44,578 nucleotides of DNA, from positions 1 to 44,578 of the forward strand of contig URSG01000007.1 in NCBI GenBank assembly GCA_900550565.1, given 5' to 3'. Positions 1 to 9,448 of the stretch are shown one piece after another. The first letter of the stretch is position 1, and each line of letters begins with the position of its first letter. Both the position numbers and the translations under genes were made by a program. The stretch comes from an uncultured Rickettsiales bacterium. GTDB lineage: Bacteria; Pseudomonadota; Alphaproteobacteria; Rs-D84. Below the pieces are notes generated by a model. It saw only the letters and a list, made by a program, of their open reading frames with translations, searched no databases and was not told where the DNA came from.

Positions 1-435
1 CACCGCCGTTGCACGTGCAACCGATGCACGTGACGCCGCACGCGACACCGTTGCAGTCGCACCACCACGCACGCCACCAGTGACAACACCACTGCGCGCA
101 ACATTTGCCGTTGACGCACGTGGCACACTGACCGCAGAACGCGCCGCGACATCGCCCCCAGAAACAACCGTATTTGTTCGTGACGCAGTGCGCGCCCCGT
201 TCACCACATTACCGCGCGATGTCCCAGCCACAGTCCGATGCGATGTTGCCGCACGCGATACGACCGCCGATGTTCCCGACGCATTACGCGTTGCGCCACG
301 CACATCAGCGCGAACAGACGCAACACCCGTTGCGCCACGTGGATTTGGTGCCTGGTCAGCATTTGCGCCACCGACGCAAAATACAGTCGCCATAATTACA
401 CAAGTTTTAGCAAAAATGTTCTTGTGTGGGATCAT
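1..435 (-). CDS. Partial exported Arg/Ala/Ser/Thr-rich protein (C-terminus beyond window)
   Basis: The frame is open from ATG at 435 to the left edge (145 codons, no stop). The N-terminus reads MIPHKNIFAKTCVIMATVFC and is followed by VGGANA-DQ, a clear signal peptide with an A-N-A cleavage site. The mature part seen here is low-complexity, built from A, S, T, R, V and G, with many short R-A-A/S-R-x motifs and no acidic stretch. I chose 435 because it gives a complete signal peptide and sits about 8 nt after an AAAGAGAG-like ribosome site; the internal ATG at 393 would lose the n-region. A consensus promoter lies just upstream. The plus-strand open frame over the same bases is its antisense shadow. 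Function is unknown. The strongly basic composition could suit an envelope or surface role, but that is inference. Confidence 0.72.
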   Translation of the reverse strand, partial: MIPHKNIFAKTCVIMATVFCVGGANADQAPNPRGATGVASVRADVRGATRNASGTSAVVSRAATSHRTVAGTSRGNVVNGARTASRTNTVVSGGDVAARSAVSVPRASTANVARSGVVTGGVRGGATATVSRAASRASVARATAV

Positions 436-458
436 TAAATTATTCTCTCTTTGGCGGT

Positions 459-488
459 ATTATACCATTTTTACGCAATGTGAATCAA
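459..488 (-). promoter_or_regulatory. Sigma70-type promoter for the left-edge exported gene
   Basis: On the minus strand, TTGATT (488-483), an 18-nt spacer and a perfect TATAAT (464-459) precede the ATG at 435. Confidence 0.6.
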
Positions 489-496
489 CAGCATTT

Positions 497-1114
497 TTAT
501 TCAATACAGCAATTCACGGCATTTTTAACCCAATCGCCCAACTTGCGAACAGCAGACTTAGATTCCGCCGGGGCAGGGGTCTGTTGTGCCTGTTTTGATT
601 TTTTTGTTGTCGGCGCATCTGCCTTTAACGAACACTGGGCCAACGCACCGTCATAAAAATCCGGCACAGTTTGTTTAACCCCAGTTAAATCAATCAGGTT
701 CATATTGATTCCCCAGAACAAAGAATACAAATCGTATGCCTTGTTAAACAGATTATATGCATCCTTGGTATTTCCTGCGCCCAGGGCCTTGGTTCCAACC
801 TCCATCAAGCGCATTGACGCCGCCAGCAAGTGTTTTGAAATACACCAAACCTCGCCATCTTCGGCAGACGATGGTTTTACAATGCGTTTCATCAATTCTT
901 TGCGCATTTCACGCACGGTATTTATCATATCGTAAAAGCCAGGCTTGCGTGTTTTTGCACCGCTGAAAAAGAAATGTTCTTCCAGTGATACCAGATTCAT
1001 CAACGCAATGGTCAAATCTTGGTCTGACGACAGGTCCAGCGGATTTACCTTTTTTGATTGGTCAACCTTTTGAATCATTTCGTCCAGTGTCATTTTTTTA
1101 TTATCGCGTTTCAT
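497..1114 (-). CDS. Conserved hypothetical cytoplasmic protein, helical
   Basis: A 205-residue protein without signal peptide or membrane segment. It is predominantly helical: an acidic DLSSDQDLTIALMNL segment, a middle part with EVWCISKHLLAASMRLMEVG (about residues 88-107), then an AYNLF-KAYDLYSLFWG helix resembling a TPR-like hairpin. The C-terminal 45 residues are a low-complexity K/A/P/Q tail. The start at 1114 is supported by AAGGAGAAAG about 7 nt upstream. It lies 12 nt downstream of a small membrane protein gene (1127-1624), so the two are almost certainly co-transcribed. From memory, similar proteins of this pair also occur in Patescibacteria/CPR genomes; I could not check this. No function can be assigned. 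Confidence 0.8.
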   Translation of the reverse strand: MKRDNKKMTLDEMIQKVDQSKKVNPLDLSSDQDLTIALMNLVSLEEHFFFSGAKTRKPGFYDMINTVREMRKELMKRIVKPSSAEDGEVWCISKHLLAASMRLMEVGTKALGAGNTKDAYNLFNKAYDLYSLFWGINMNLIDLTGVKQTVPDFYDGALAQCSLKADAPTTKKSKQAQQTPAPAESKSAVRKLGDWVKNAVNCCIE

Positions 1115-1126
1115 TTTCTTTCTCCT

Positions 1127-1624
1127 TTACAAGCAAATTACCATCGCCCAACTGGCCAATGCCAACACAACCAGTGGCAAAACAACCTTTTCAAACGGAA
1201 AGTGTGCGTGGCCGCCATTGCGCGCCTTCATCCAGTCATACAGTTTTTCAACCGCAATGAACAGCACAGAACCACAAATCGTTCCGAACAACACAGGATC
1301 AATTTTGAATACGCCACAAATCATCTGGGGGTTATAGACAACGCGGCCCATATAGACAAACCCAATCATCGCAACCGATAAAATTATCAGCATTGGATTA
1401 CGACCGCGCCAATTCCAGCCACGTTTGTCACAGAATTTAATTGCCCAATATCCCAACAAGGTCAACAACGCACCGGCCCACAGTCCAACAACACTGTCTG
1501 GGACACCCAACTGGCGCGCAATTTCCAGCGACGCACCAATCGCGATTGTGCATACCGGACACGCAGGATTTGCCAACGCAGACACCGGCAACAAACCTAA
1601 AAATAATGCCAAGATTTTTTTCAT
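1127..1624 (-). CDS. Small multi-pass membrane protein with N-terminal CPVC motif
   Basis: 165 residues. A signal-peptide-like N-terminus (MKKILALFLGLLPVSALA-NP) is followed at once by ACPVCTIAIGASLEIARQLG, a C-x-x-C pair at the start of the mature chain. About four hydrophobic helices follow (around residues 45-62, 75-95, 108-125 and 145-163), with short polar loops such as FCDKRGWNWRGRN. The CxxC would lie at the outer face, so a redox or metal role is possible, but no thioredoxin fold is visible. An AAGGAAAAGG ribosome site supports the start at 1624. Its stop lies 12 nt before the next start (1114), pairing it with that helical protein. The family is not named here. Confidence 0.8.
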   Translation of the reverse strand: MKKILALFLGLLPVSALANPACPVCTIAIGASLEIARQLGVPDSVVGLWAGALLTLLGYWAIKFCDKRGWNWRGRNPMLIILSVAMIGFVYMGRVVYNPQMICGVFKIDPVLFGTICGSVLFIAVEKLYDWMKARNGGHAHFPFEKVVLPLVVLALASWAMVICL

Positions 1625-1680
1625 TTTTCTAACCTTTTCCTTTCTTCAAACACGATTTTACAAAAAACACACATATTTGG

Positions 1681-2532
1681 TCAATATGATTTTGCAACGG
1701 CGCGCAGATGCGCACTGCGCGCACGTGGGTTGCGTGCCAATTCGTCATCAGATGGCGTCTGGGGACGCAACGCAATAAATTTTGGCGCGTCAACGACCGG
1801 CATACGCGGATCGCCGGCCGGGGTTGTCCACGCACGAAAAGTATTTTTTACAATTCTGTCTTCCAGTGAATGAAATGTCACACACACACATTTGCCGTGT
1901 GGTCGCAACATTTCTGGCACCACGCCCAGGGCGCGTTCAATTTCGCCCATTTCATCATTGACCGCGATACGCAACGCCTGGAACACAGGCGCGACATCAC
2001 GCGGATTATGAATTAAATCACGCAACGCAAACGTTGTTTTTGGCAACGCGCGCTTTATCGCATTGGCGATTATCCCGGCCTTTTTTACATCGCCATATTC
2101 GCGTAAAATACGTGTTAAATCCGCCCCAGACAATTCATCAATCAATTCGGCCGCCGTCTTGCCAACATCAGACATTCGCATATCCAGCGGTGCGTCTGCG
2201 CGAAATGAAAAACCACGTTCTGCAATATCAATCTGCATAGACGAGATTCCCAAGTCAAAAACAATCGCGTCAAATTTTTCGTCCAGTTCCGACATTGCCG
2301 AGAACGGTTTTGGCACAAATGTAAATCGGTCGCCAAATTCGGCAGACATTGCGTCTGCGTCTGGGCGAACATTTGGGTCACGGTCAAACGCCACCACCGA
2401 CGCACCAGCATTTAAAAATGCACGCGAATAACCGCCTGCACCAAACGTTGCGTCCAATATGTGCAATCCCCGAACGTCCCCCAGAACGTCCATTACCGCC
2501 CCCAGCAAAACAGGAATATGTTTTTCTGTCAT
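1681..2532 (-). CDS. rsmH: 16S rRNA (cytosine-1402-N4)-methyltransferase RsmH
   Basis: RsmH (MraW) transfers a methyl group from SAM to N4 of C1402 in 16S rRNA, tuning the P site. The 283-residue protein begins HIPVLLGAVMDVL, then shows the SAM-binding motif DATFGAGGYSRAFL (about residues 27-40), the acidic VVAFDRDPN strand end, the DAIVFDLGISSMQID motif and the C-terminal VTFHSLEDRIVKN signature. It is slightly shorter than the roughly 310 residues of E. coli. Its ATG overlaps the dnaE stop (ATGA, 2529-2532), so translation is coupled to the polymerase. It is usually at the head of the dcw division cluster; here it follows dnaE instead, and no mraZ, ftsL or ftsI is adjacent. Confidence 0.97.
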   Translation of the reverse strand: MTEKHIPVLLGAVMDVLGDVRGLHILDATFGAGGYSRAFLNAGASVVAFDRDPNVRPDADAMSAEFGDRFTFVPKPFSAMSELDEKFDAIVFDLGISSMQIDIAERGFSFRADAPLDMRMSDVGKTAAELIDELSGADLTRILREYGDVKKAGIIANAIKRALPKTTFALRDLIHNPRDVAPVFQALRIAVNDEMGEIERALGVVPEMLRPHGKCVCVTFHSLEDRIVKNTFRAWTTPAGDPRMPVVDAPKFIALRPQTPSDDELARNPRARSAHLRAVAKSY

Positions 2533-5500
2533 TCTATTTCAACCTTGATGCCCAAACCGATTAAATCCTTGGCCGTTGTCGCGCCTAATTCAACCCCCGT
2601 GGGTAATGCCACAGACGCCGTCTGGTCTGCGCCGTGTAAATTCAGCACCACGCGCGTTGCACCGTGTGGCAATGAAATCAACGCCTTTTTAACCGCCGGC
2701 AAAACATCTTTGTTATAAATTTCCAATGTCAATTTACGGGCAATCTTTGCCACCCATTGCGTCAATGGGGTAATAGAGTCAACAAAAATAGACACCCGGT
2801 CATCGCGCGCCGACGTTTTTCCAGAAATCAGCACAACATTTTCCCCAGTTAAAATCTGGGCAAACGTCGCCGCCGCGTCACCAAACGCAACCGCGTCTAT
2901 GTTGCCAAAACTGTCCGACGCATTGATTGTAATCATTTCTTTGCCTGTCTTGGTCCGCCTGCGCGAGAACGAGTTCACGTTTGCAGCGATTTGCACAGGT
3001 TTTCTGTCGCCCATATCAACCAATGTTGCACTGGTGGCCAACTTTGCACGCTGGATTAAATGTTTATATTGGTCCAGCGGATGTGCAGAAATATAAAATC
3101 CCAACGCCGACAATTCGTTTTCCAATCGCTGGCCAAACGTCCACGGTGCCGTCCGTGGCAAGTTTTTCAACAGTCTGTTTTCTGTGACGTCGTCTTCTAT
3201 GGTATTTGCAAACAGCGACAACGAATTCGCACTGTCTTTGGACCGGGCCGCATACGACAAAATCGTATCTGCGTTCATAAACACCGCCGCACGATTCGGG
3301 CACAGTGAATCCAGAACGCCAACCTTGGCAAACGCTTCTAGGATACGTTTGTTCATAATTGGCGCGCAACGTTTTGCAAAATCGGTCAGGTTTTTAAACT
3401 TACCGTTCGCATTGCGTTCTGCGACAATCGCATCGGTTGCCGCTGTGCCAACACCCTTTATCGCCGCCAGGCCATAAATAATTTTTCCATCGCGCACTGT
3501 GAACAAAGATTCGCTTTGATTTATATCTGGTGGCACAATTTGAATATTAAAGTTTGCCTTTGCGTCATCAACAAACAACGCCAACTGATCGGTATCGTTC
3601 AGATTACTGGACATTGACGCCGCCAGAAATTCCGGTGTATAGTTCGCCTTTAAATACGCGCATTGATTTGCAACAATAGAATACGCAATCGCGTGCGATT
3701 TGTTAAACGCGTATTTTGCAAACTCTTTGAATTTTTCCCACAGTTCTTTGGCCTGTTCACGCGTCAGGGTATTTTCCTGTTCGCAACCGTCCAAGAATTT
3801 TACTTCCAGTTGCGCCAACAGGTCCAGTTTCTTTTTACCCATCGCCTTGCGCACGGTATCAGATTGACCACGGGTAAATCCCGCCAGTGCGCGCGTCAGC
3901 ATCATAACCTGTTCTTGATAAACAATAATGCCGTATGTTTCTTTTAATATCGGTTCGGCCTTGGGGTGAACATATTCAATTTTTTCTTCGCCGTGCATAC
4001 GGGCGATAAATTGCGGAATAAACGCAATAGGCCCCGGACGGTTCAACGCGTTCAATGCCGATATTTCCAAGAAACTGGTCGGGTGCATTTTACGCAACGT
4101 CTGTTGAACGAACACAGCATCAAACTGGAATATTCCTTCGGTCAGGCCACGTTGCCACAACGCCATTGTCTTGGCATCGTCAACCGGAATCTCGTCCAGG
4201 TTCACATTGATTCCACGGGTCTGTTGTATCAGGCGCACCGCGTATTTCAGCACGACCAACGTTTCCAGCCCCAGAAAGTCAAATTTAATCAACCCGGCCG
4301 ATTCCAAATAGTGTCCGTCAAACTGACACGACGGCAGGGCATTTGCCGGGTCACGATACACCGGCGCAATTTCTGTTGTTGGGCGGTCGCCAATAACAAC
4401 GCCACACGCATGTTGTCCCAGGTTGCGTAATGATCCCTCCAGGGATTCAGCGATTGTGACAACCTTGTTCATATCTTCGTCTGTTTGCAATATATATTGC
4501 ATTTCAGACGACGCATCAACCGCTTCTTTTAATTTCTTGGCGTCCTGGGGAATCAGTTTAGACAGACGGTCTGATTTAGAATATGGAATTCCATACACAC
4601 GGCCAATATCGCGAATCGCGCCACGGGCCTGCAAACTGCCAAATGTGATAATACGGCACACCGAATCGTGTCCATATTTATCGCAAATATACGCCAGCAC
4701 GCGTTCAATTCCCGTCGGTTCAAAATCAACGTCAAAGTCGGGCATTGAAATACGATCTGGGTTCAAGAATCGTTCAAACAGCAATCCATATTTCAGCGGA
4801 TTTACGTGCGTAATTCCCAACGCCCACGCCACGATTGACCCAGCCCCAGAACCACGCCCAGGCCCCGTTAAAACATCGTTCTTGCGGCACCAATCAATAT
4901 AGTCCGCAACAATCAAGAAATACCCCGGAAAACCCATATTGATAATTACGCCCAGTTCAAATTCCGCCTGGTCATAATATGGCTGGGTATCGGTGATACC
5001 ATGCTCGCGCAGACGGGCAGCCAACCCGTTCATAGTATTGTTGCGCAACATCTGACATTCGTGTTCTAAATCATCACCAAAACGTGGCAACAATGGTTTT
5101 TCATGAACGTTCACCATAAACCCACAACGACGTGCGATTTCTGTGGTGTTCTCTATTGCCTCGGGCAGGTCGGAAAAAATTTCGGCCATTTCTTGGGGCG
5201 ATTTAAAATACTGTTCGGACGATTTGCGCGGACGATCGGGGTCAATAACCTTGGTCTGGCCCAACACACATGACAGGGCATCTTCGGCCTCGTAATCCGA
5301 CGCAGTGGCGAACGCAACATCATTGGTTGCAACAATCGGGATATTTAATTCACGTGCAATATTTAAAAATTCTGGTTCTGTTTTAATTTCGTCGTCCAGA
5401 CCGTGACGCTGGATTTCCATATAGAATCGGTCACCAAATATATCCAAGAATTGTTTCGCATACGTGCGCGCCGCAGAATTTTGCGCGTTCAAAATCGCCA

Positions 5501-5939
5501 TACCAACTGGCCCAGTATGCGCCCCCGACAGGCAAATCACCCCATCGGCGTGCGACGCCAATTCATCAAACGTAATGTATGGCCCCAGATGATGATTATC
5601 TGTGCGCATATACATAATTCGGCTGAGTTCACACAGGTTCAAATACCCATCGTGATTTTGTGCCAACAACACAATTTTAGACAGTGACCCTGCGCGCAGA
5701 ATTTTTGGGTCGGCCGTATGTTGATTTAACGTCAATTCTACGCCAATTATCGGCTGTAATTTTGCCGACGGCATAACATCTGAAAACTCGGCACAACCAG
5801 ACATCAAATTAGTGTCCGTCAACGCACACGCCGACATACCGGCACCACGACACAAATCAGGAATTTTCTTGATTTTTATGGTGCCAACGCCCATAGACAA
5901 CATTGTATGCGTGCGAAGATGAACAAATTGATTTTCCAT
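2529..5939 (-). CDS. dnaE: DNA polymerase III alpha subunit (DnaE)
   Basis: The replicative polymerase subunit, 1136 residues from the chosen start MENQFVHLRTHTMLSMGVG. The frame stays open back to 5990, but the extra 17 residues are unlike the family and the conserved PHP domain begins directly after 5939. Order seen: N-terminal PHP domain; palm domain with GPGRGSGAGSIVAWALGI and the catalytic aspartates in MPDFDVDFEP; fingers with KKKLDLLAQ and NKSHAIAYSIVANQCAYLKA; helix-hairpin-helix (GLAAIKGVGTAATDAI); C-terminal OB fold (KPVQIAANVNSFSRRRTKTG). The first PHP motif is L-R-T-H-T, as in E. coli (R-V-H), not the metal-binding H-x-H of Thermus-type enzymes. The built-in PHP exonuclease is therefore probably inactive and a separate DnaQ is expected (inference). 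It is coupled to rsmH by a 4-bp overlap. Confidence 0.97.
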   Translation of the reverse strand: MENQFVHLRTHTMLSMGVGTIKIKKIPDLCRGAGMSACALTDTNLMSGCAEFSDVMPSAKLQPIIGVELTLNQHTADPKILRAGSLSKIVLLAQNHDGYLNLCELSRIMYMRTDNHHLGPYITFDELASHADGVICLSGAHTGPVGMAILNAQNSAARTYAKQFLDIFGDRFYMEIQRHGLDDEIKTEPEFLNIARELNIPIVATNDVAFATASDYEAEDALSCVLGQTKVIDPDRPRKSSEQYFKSPQEMAEIFSDLPEAIENTTEIARRCGFMVNVHEKPLLPRFGDDLEHECQMLRNNTMNGLAARLREHGITDTQPYYDQAEFELGVIINMGFPGYFLIVADYIDWCRKNDVLTGPGRGSGAGSIVAWALGITHVNPLKYGLLFERFLNPDRISMPDFDVDFEPTGIERVLAYICDKYGHDSVCRIITFGSLQARGAIRDIGRVYGIPYSKSDRLSKLIPQDAKKLKEAVDASSEMQYILQTDEDMNKVVTIAESLEGSLRNLGQHACGVVIGDRPTTEIAPVYRDPANALPSCQFDGHYLESAGLIKFDFLGLETLVVLKYAVRLIQQTRGINVNLDEIPVDDAKTMALWQRGLTEGIFQFDAVFVQQTLRKMHPTSFLEISALNALNRPGPIAFIPQFIARMHGEEKIEYVHPKAEPILKETYGIIVYQEQVMMLTRALAGFTRGQSDTVRKAMGKKKLDLLAQLEVKFLDGCEQENTLTREQAKELWEKFKEFAKYAFNKSHAIAYSIVANQCAYLKANYTPEFLAASMSSNLNDTDQLALFVDDAKANFNIQIVPPDINQSESLFTVRDGKIIYGLAAIKGVGTAATDAIVAERNANGKFKNLTDFAKRCAPIMNKRILEAFAKVGVLDSLCPNRAAVFMNADTILSYAARSKDSANSLSLFANTIEDDVTENRLLKNLPRTAPWTFGQRLENELSALGFYISAHPLDQYKHLIQRAKLATSATLVDMGDRKPVQIAANVNSFSRRRTKTGKEMITINASDSFGNIDAVAFGDAAATFAQILTGENVVLISGKTSARDDRVSIFVDSITPLTQWVAKIARKLTLEIYNKDVLPAVKKALISLPHGATRVVLNLHGADQTASVALPTGVELGATTAKDLIGLGIKVEIE

Positions 5940-6010
5940 GCCGTCACAATAGCAAAATTTACCCCAAATTCGCAACCAGATATTTATCAAAATGCAGATT
6001 TTTCTGTTGA

Positions 6011-6037
6011 CAACAAAAACGCCCCGTTTGGGGCGTT
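6011..6037 (-). terminator. Rho-independent terminator of secA
   Basis: Perfect 8-bp stem (AACGCCCC / GGGGCGTT, loop AAAC on the minus strand) followed by a T-rich run, a few bases after the secA stop. Confidence 0.88.
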
Positions 6038-6041
6038 TATT

Positions 6042-8657
6042 TTAATGCAATTTTCCACAGCAATGCTTGTATTTTAATCCAGACCCACACGGGCAGGGCG
6101 CATTACGACGTGCCTCCATCCCAGACGCCTGGTTTAACGCCGCGTCGTGCTGGGCGCGCTGTTGTTCTGTTGCATCAACGTCTGCACGTGTCAGTTCCAT
6201 ACGTGATATATACGACACAGACATAATTTTGAAATTGTTGATTGTGTTTTTGAACAATTCCAACGCCTCGCGTTTATATTCATACAACGGATTTTTCTGG
6301 GCATACCCACGCAGGCCAATCGCCGTCTGTAAATAGTCCATCTGTTGCAGGTGGCGTTTCCACACCGCGTCCAATGCGCCCAACATCATCTGGCGCGACG
6401 CCATCTGCATCAATTCTGGGCCATATTTTTCCGCCTGGGCGTTATAGCGACGCATAGCCAGGTTATGCAACACTTCATACGCCTTGTGTTCTGTAATATC
6501 TTCGTCGGTTTTCCACTTTTCAATATCGGTTATATCCAGTGCAAATGCACGCAACATTGAATCGTGAATTCCTGCAACGTTCCAATCCATTGGGTGTGAT
6601 TTTTCTGGAATATTATTTTCACAGATAATTTCAACCACGTCGCCAATCATTTCGCGCGCCAATGGGGCCAGGTCTTCGCTGGTCATCAAATCATCGCGCT
6701 GTTTATAGACCACGCCACGCTGTTCGTTCATCACGTCGTCGTATTTCAGCAATTCTTTACGTGCTTCAAAATAGCGTGCTTCTACGCGCTTTTGCGCCTT
6801 TTCCAACGCCTTGGTTATCCAGGGGTGCGTGATTGCCTCGCCCGGTTTCAGTCCTAATGTTGTCAGCATACCGTTCAAACGCGCCGCGCCAAAGATACGC
6901 ATCAAATCATCGTCCAACGCCAAAAAGAATTTAGAATCGCCTGGGTCACCTTGACGGCCACTGCGCCCACGCAACTGGTTATCAATACGGCGCGATTCGT
7001 GGCGTTCTGTGCCAATCACATACAGACCACCTGCGTCCAGAACCAGTTTTTTATTCTTTTCAATCCGGTCATAGATTTCCTTCTTTTTTTCTTGGTAATC
7101 TGGCGCGTCTGGGTCCAATTCAGCAATTAAATCTTCGGCATTGCCGCCCAGTTTAATATCAGTTCCACGTCCAGCCATATTTGTTGCGATTGTGACCGCA
7201 CCCGGCGCACCGGCCTGGGACACAATTTTCGCTTCGGATTCGTGATGTTTCGCGTTCAAAACCGCCGGTTTAATCCCCAGTTTTTTACGCACAATCGCCG
7301 CCAGTTCTTCGGATTTTTCAATAGACACCGTTCCAACCAAGACAGGCTGTTGACGCGCCATACAATCCTGAATCTGTTTAATAATCGCGTCGTATTTTTC
7401 ATCTTTGTTGCGATAGATTTCGTCGTGATGATCAATACGCGCCACCGGGCGATTTGTCGGAATAGACACCACGCGCAACTTGTAAATTTCTTCAAATTCG
7501 GCGGCCTCGGTCATTGCGGTTCCGGTCATACCAGCCAACGTTTCATACAAACGGAACAGGTTCTGATATGAAATACTGGACACCGTCTGATTTTCAGGCT
7601 GCACTTTGACGTGTTCTTTGGCCTCTATTGCCTGGTGCAGGCCACGTCCAAAACGACGCCCGGTCATAACACGTCCGGTAAATTCATCAACTATCAAAAC
7701 CTCGCCATCGCGAACGACATAGTTCACATTTTTCTGATACAGATGATGCGCCAACAACGATTGTTGCACGTGCATAACCACCGCCGCATTTTCAGACGCA
7801 TACAGATTATCGCCAACCAAAAGCCCTGCGTCTTTTAACAGGCGCGTGATTGTATCAACCCCAGTTTCAGTCAGGGTGACGTGACGGTCTTTTTCGTCTT
7901 TCTTGAAATCAGACGGCGACAACTGTGCAACGACTGCGTCAACCTGGGCATACAGTTCACTGGTGTCTTCGGACGGCCCAGAAATAATCAACGGGGTGCG
8001 CGCCTCGTCAATCAAAATACTGTCCACTTCGTCAACGATTGCAAAATACAGTGGTCGCAAAACCTGTTGCGCCTTGGAAAACTTCATATTATCGCGCAGA
8101 TAATCAAACCCCAGTTCAGAATTTGTCACATACGTAATATCACACGCGTATGCCGCACGACGTTCATCGTCGGTCATATCGTGCTGGATTATTCCGATTG
8201 TCAGACCCAAGAAACGATAAACCTGGCCCATCCAGTTGGCGTCACGCGATGCCAAATAATCATTGACCGTAATCAAGTGCGCGCCCCGACCGTGCAACGC
8301 CTTTAAAAACAATGCCAATGTTGCGACCAACGTTTTACCTTCGCCTGTTTTCATTTCTGCGATTTGACCGCTGGTCAAAACCATACCACCAATCATCTGG
8401 ACGTTAAAGTGGCGCAGACCGATTGTGCGGACCGACGCCTCGCGCACCAGGGCGAACGCATCAGGCAAAATATTTTTTTCTTTTTCGCCTGCCTGCAACC
8501 GCGCGCGCAACTCTTGCGTTTGCTGGCGCAACTGTTCATCTGTCATTGCGTGATATTTAGGCTCTAAATCATTTATCAGCGACACAGTTTTATCATAAGA
8601 TTTCACCAAACGGTCGTTTGCCGACCCCAATACTTTTGAAATAATATTTTTTAACAT
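6042..8657 (-). CDS. secA: Preprotein translocase ATPase SecA
   Basis: SecA drives post-translational export through SecYEG, which fits the large number of signal-peptide proteins in this window. The 871-residue protein shows all landmarks: Walker A MKTGEGKTLVATL (about residue 100), DEAD-type box VDEVDSILIDEARTPL, the preprotein cross-linking domain, a second helicase half with TNMAGRGTDIKLGG and RGRSGRQGDPG, the helical wing and scaffold, and a C-terminal zinc SEC-C motif CPCGSGLKYKHCCG that binds SecB/ribosomes. Length is normal. AAGGAAAAG lies about 5 nt before the start. A promoter (TTGACC-17-TATAAA) lies at 8712-8684, sharing its region with a divergent promoter, and a terminator follows the stop. 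Confidence 0.98.
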   Translation of the reverse strand: MLKNIISKVLGSANDRLVKSYDKTVSLINDLEPKYHAMTDEQLRQQTQELRARLQAGEKEKNILPDAFALVREASVRTIGLRHFNVQMIGGMVLTSGQIAEMKTGEGKTLVATLALFLKALHGRGAHLITVNDYLASRDANWMGQVYRFLGLTIGIIQHDMTDDERRAAYACDITYVTNSELGFDYLRDNMKFSKAQQVLRPLYFAIVDEVDSILIDEARTPLIISGPSEDTSELYAQVDAVVAQLSPSDFKKDEKDRHVTLTETGVDTITRLLKDAGLLVGDNLYASENAAVVMHVQQSLLAHHLYQKNVNYVVRDGEVLIVDEFTGRVMTGRRFGRGLHQAIEAKEHVKVQPENQTVSSISYQNLFRLYETLAGMTGTAMTEAAEFEEIYKLRVVSIPTNRPVARIDHHDEIYRNKDEKYDAIIKQIQDCMARQQPVLVGTVSIEKSEELAAIVRKKLGIKPAVLNAKHHESEAKIVSQAGAPGAVTIATNMAGRGTDIKLGGNAEDLIAELDPDAPDYQEKKKEIYDRIEKNKKLVLDAGGLYVIGTERHESRRIDNQLRGRSGRQGDPGDSKFFLALDDDLMRIFGAARLNGMLTTLGLKPGEAITHPWITKALEKAQKRVEARYFEARKELLKYDDVMNEQRGVVYKQRDDLMTSEDLAPLAREMIGDVVEIICENNIPEKSHPMDWNVAGIHDSMLRAFALDITDIEKWKTDEDITEHKAYEVLHNLAMRRYNAQAEKYGPELMQMASRQMMLGALDAVWKRHLQQMDYLQTAIGLRGYAQKNPLYEYKREALELFKNTINNFKIMSVSYISRMELTRADVDATEQQRAQHDAALNQASGMEARRNAPCPCGSGLKYKHCCGKLH

Positions 8658-8683
8658 AACTTTTCCTTGTCTTTTTCCCCAGA

Positions 8684-8730
8684 TTTATAGCAATTTTGCA
8701 CCTTGCGGTCAAGATACTTTATGATATAAT
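8684..8730. promoter_or_regulatory. Divergent promoters: secA (minus) and small gene (plus)
   Basis: Minus strand: TTGACC (8712-8707), 17-nt spacer, TATAAA (8689-8684). Plus strand: TTGCGG (8703-8708), 16-nt spacer, TATAAT (8725-8730). The two -35 boxes overlap by two bases, so the two polymerases should exclude each other. Confidence 0.65.
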
Positions 8731-8797
8731 GCAGATAACGAAACAAACAAGTGGTCACAGGGATTTTTTCCTTAATATCAAGAGCAGGGGGATAACA

Positions 8798-9010
8798 ATG
8801 CGCGAACCAATTCACCAGTTAAAACAATCAGATATCAGCAGCGAAGTATTTATCGTCGCCCCGACACAAATTGAATATATTGCGCAACTTTTCGCCGACA
8901 GTGTTGCCGACGCGATGAATATGCGAACATTTGCGCCAAAAATCCGTCAAATTGCGGTCCAGTCCCTGCGCACAGCGTTATCGGCCGCCCGTCACGCCGG
9001 CGAAAAATAG
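8798..9010 (+). CDS. Small hypothetical protein, 70 aa
   Basis: A short soluble protein beginning MREPIHQLKQSDISSEVFIV and ending in a basic, helical tail (VQSLRTALSAARHAGEK). No signal peptide or membrane segment is visible. The start at 8798 is chosen over the upstream in-frame codon at 8696 because AGGGGGA lies about 6 nt before it and because a promoter -10 (8725-8730) lies inside the longer frame. It is transcribed away from secA and stands alone, followed by a repeat element. I do not recognise the family. Confidence 0.65.
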   Translation: MREPIHQLKQSDISSEVFIVAPTQIEYIAQLFADSVADAMNMRTFAPKIRQIAVQSLRTALSAARHAGEK

Positions 9011-9093
9011 TATCACGCATCACGGCGTATTCAGAATCATCATTTCAGGGCAACAGTGTTTTTTGCCCGTCACGGACACTTTCCCCTCTGGAA

Positions 9094-9381
9094 AGCCGGG
9101 GTGACGCAACGCGCCGGGTTGTCGTGACATATTGCACGCGCTACGCGCGGCGTCATTACCTGGATTCTGGGGTCAAGCCCCAGAATGACACATACGAAAA
9201 CGTCCACAGCCAATACACAAACAATGTTCAGAAAATAAAAACGCACCCAACGCCTGTGTAAAATAAAAACACAAACAATGTTCATTAAATGAAAACAATA
9301 TCCAGCCCTTTGTCATTCCGGGGCGTGACCCCGGAATCCAGGTAAATGGTGCAAATAAAGATGTCCCTGTGGGGACAATGG
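9094..9381. repeat. Composite palindromic intergenic repeat, copy 1
   Basis: Fills most of the gene-free 9011-9447 gap. It contains two hairpin palindromes of the form GGATTCxGGGGTCAAGCCCC (9160-9189) and its inverted partner (9313-9341), about 125 bp apart. They are flanked by GC-rich arms: left arm about 9094-9159 with GCACGCGCTACGCGCG, right arm to 9381 with GCAAATAAAGATGTCCC. An inverted copy with the same order of parts lies at 14502-14746. No open frame here has a ribosome site or signal of coding. It resembles a REP/MITE-like element without transposase. Confidence 0.75.
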
Positions 9382-9423
9382 CGACTGGCCTGTGCCGGGA
9401 CGTCCCAGAAAAAACGACCAAAC

Positions 9424-9448
9424 AAAAACGGGGCGATGCCCCGTTTTT
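9424..9448 (-). terminator. Terminator of the giant surface protein gene
   Basis: Stem AACGGGGC / GCCCCGTT with a T run on the minus strand, immediately after the stop codon at 9448-9450. Confidence 0.85.

Noticed and set aside
80..598. 172-residue plus-strand open frame near the left edge
   Set aside because: It is the antisense of the signal-peptide gene at 1-435 and of the 497-1114 gene. It has no ribosome site, and its composition mirrors the other strand.
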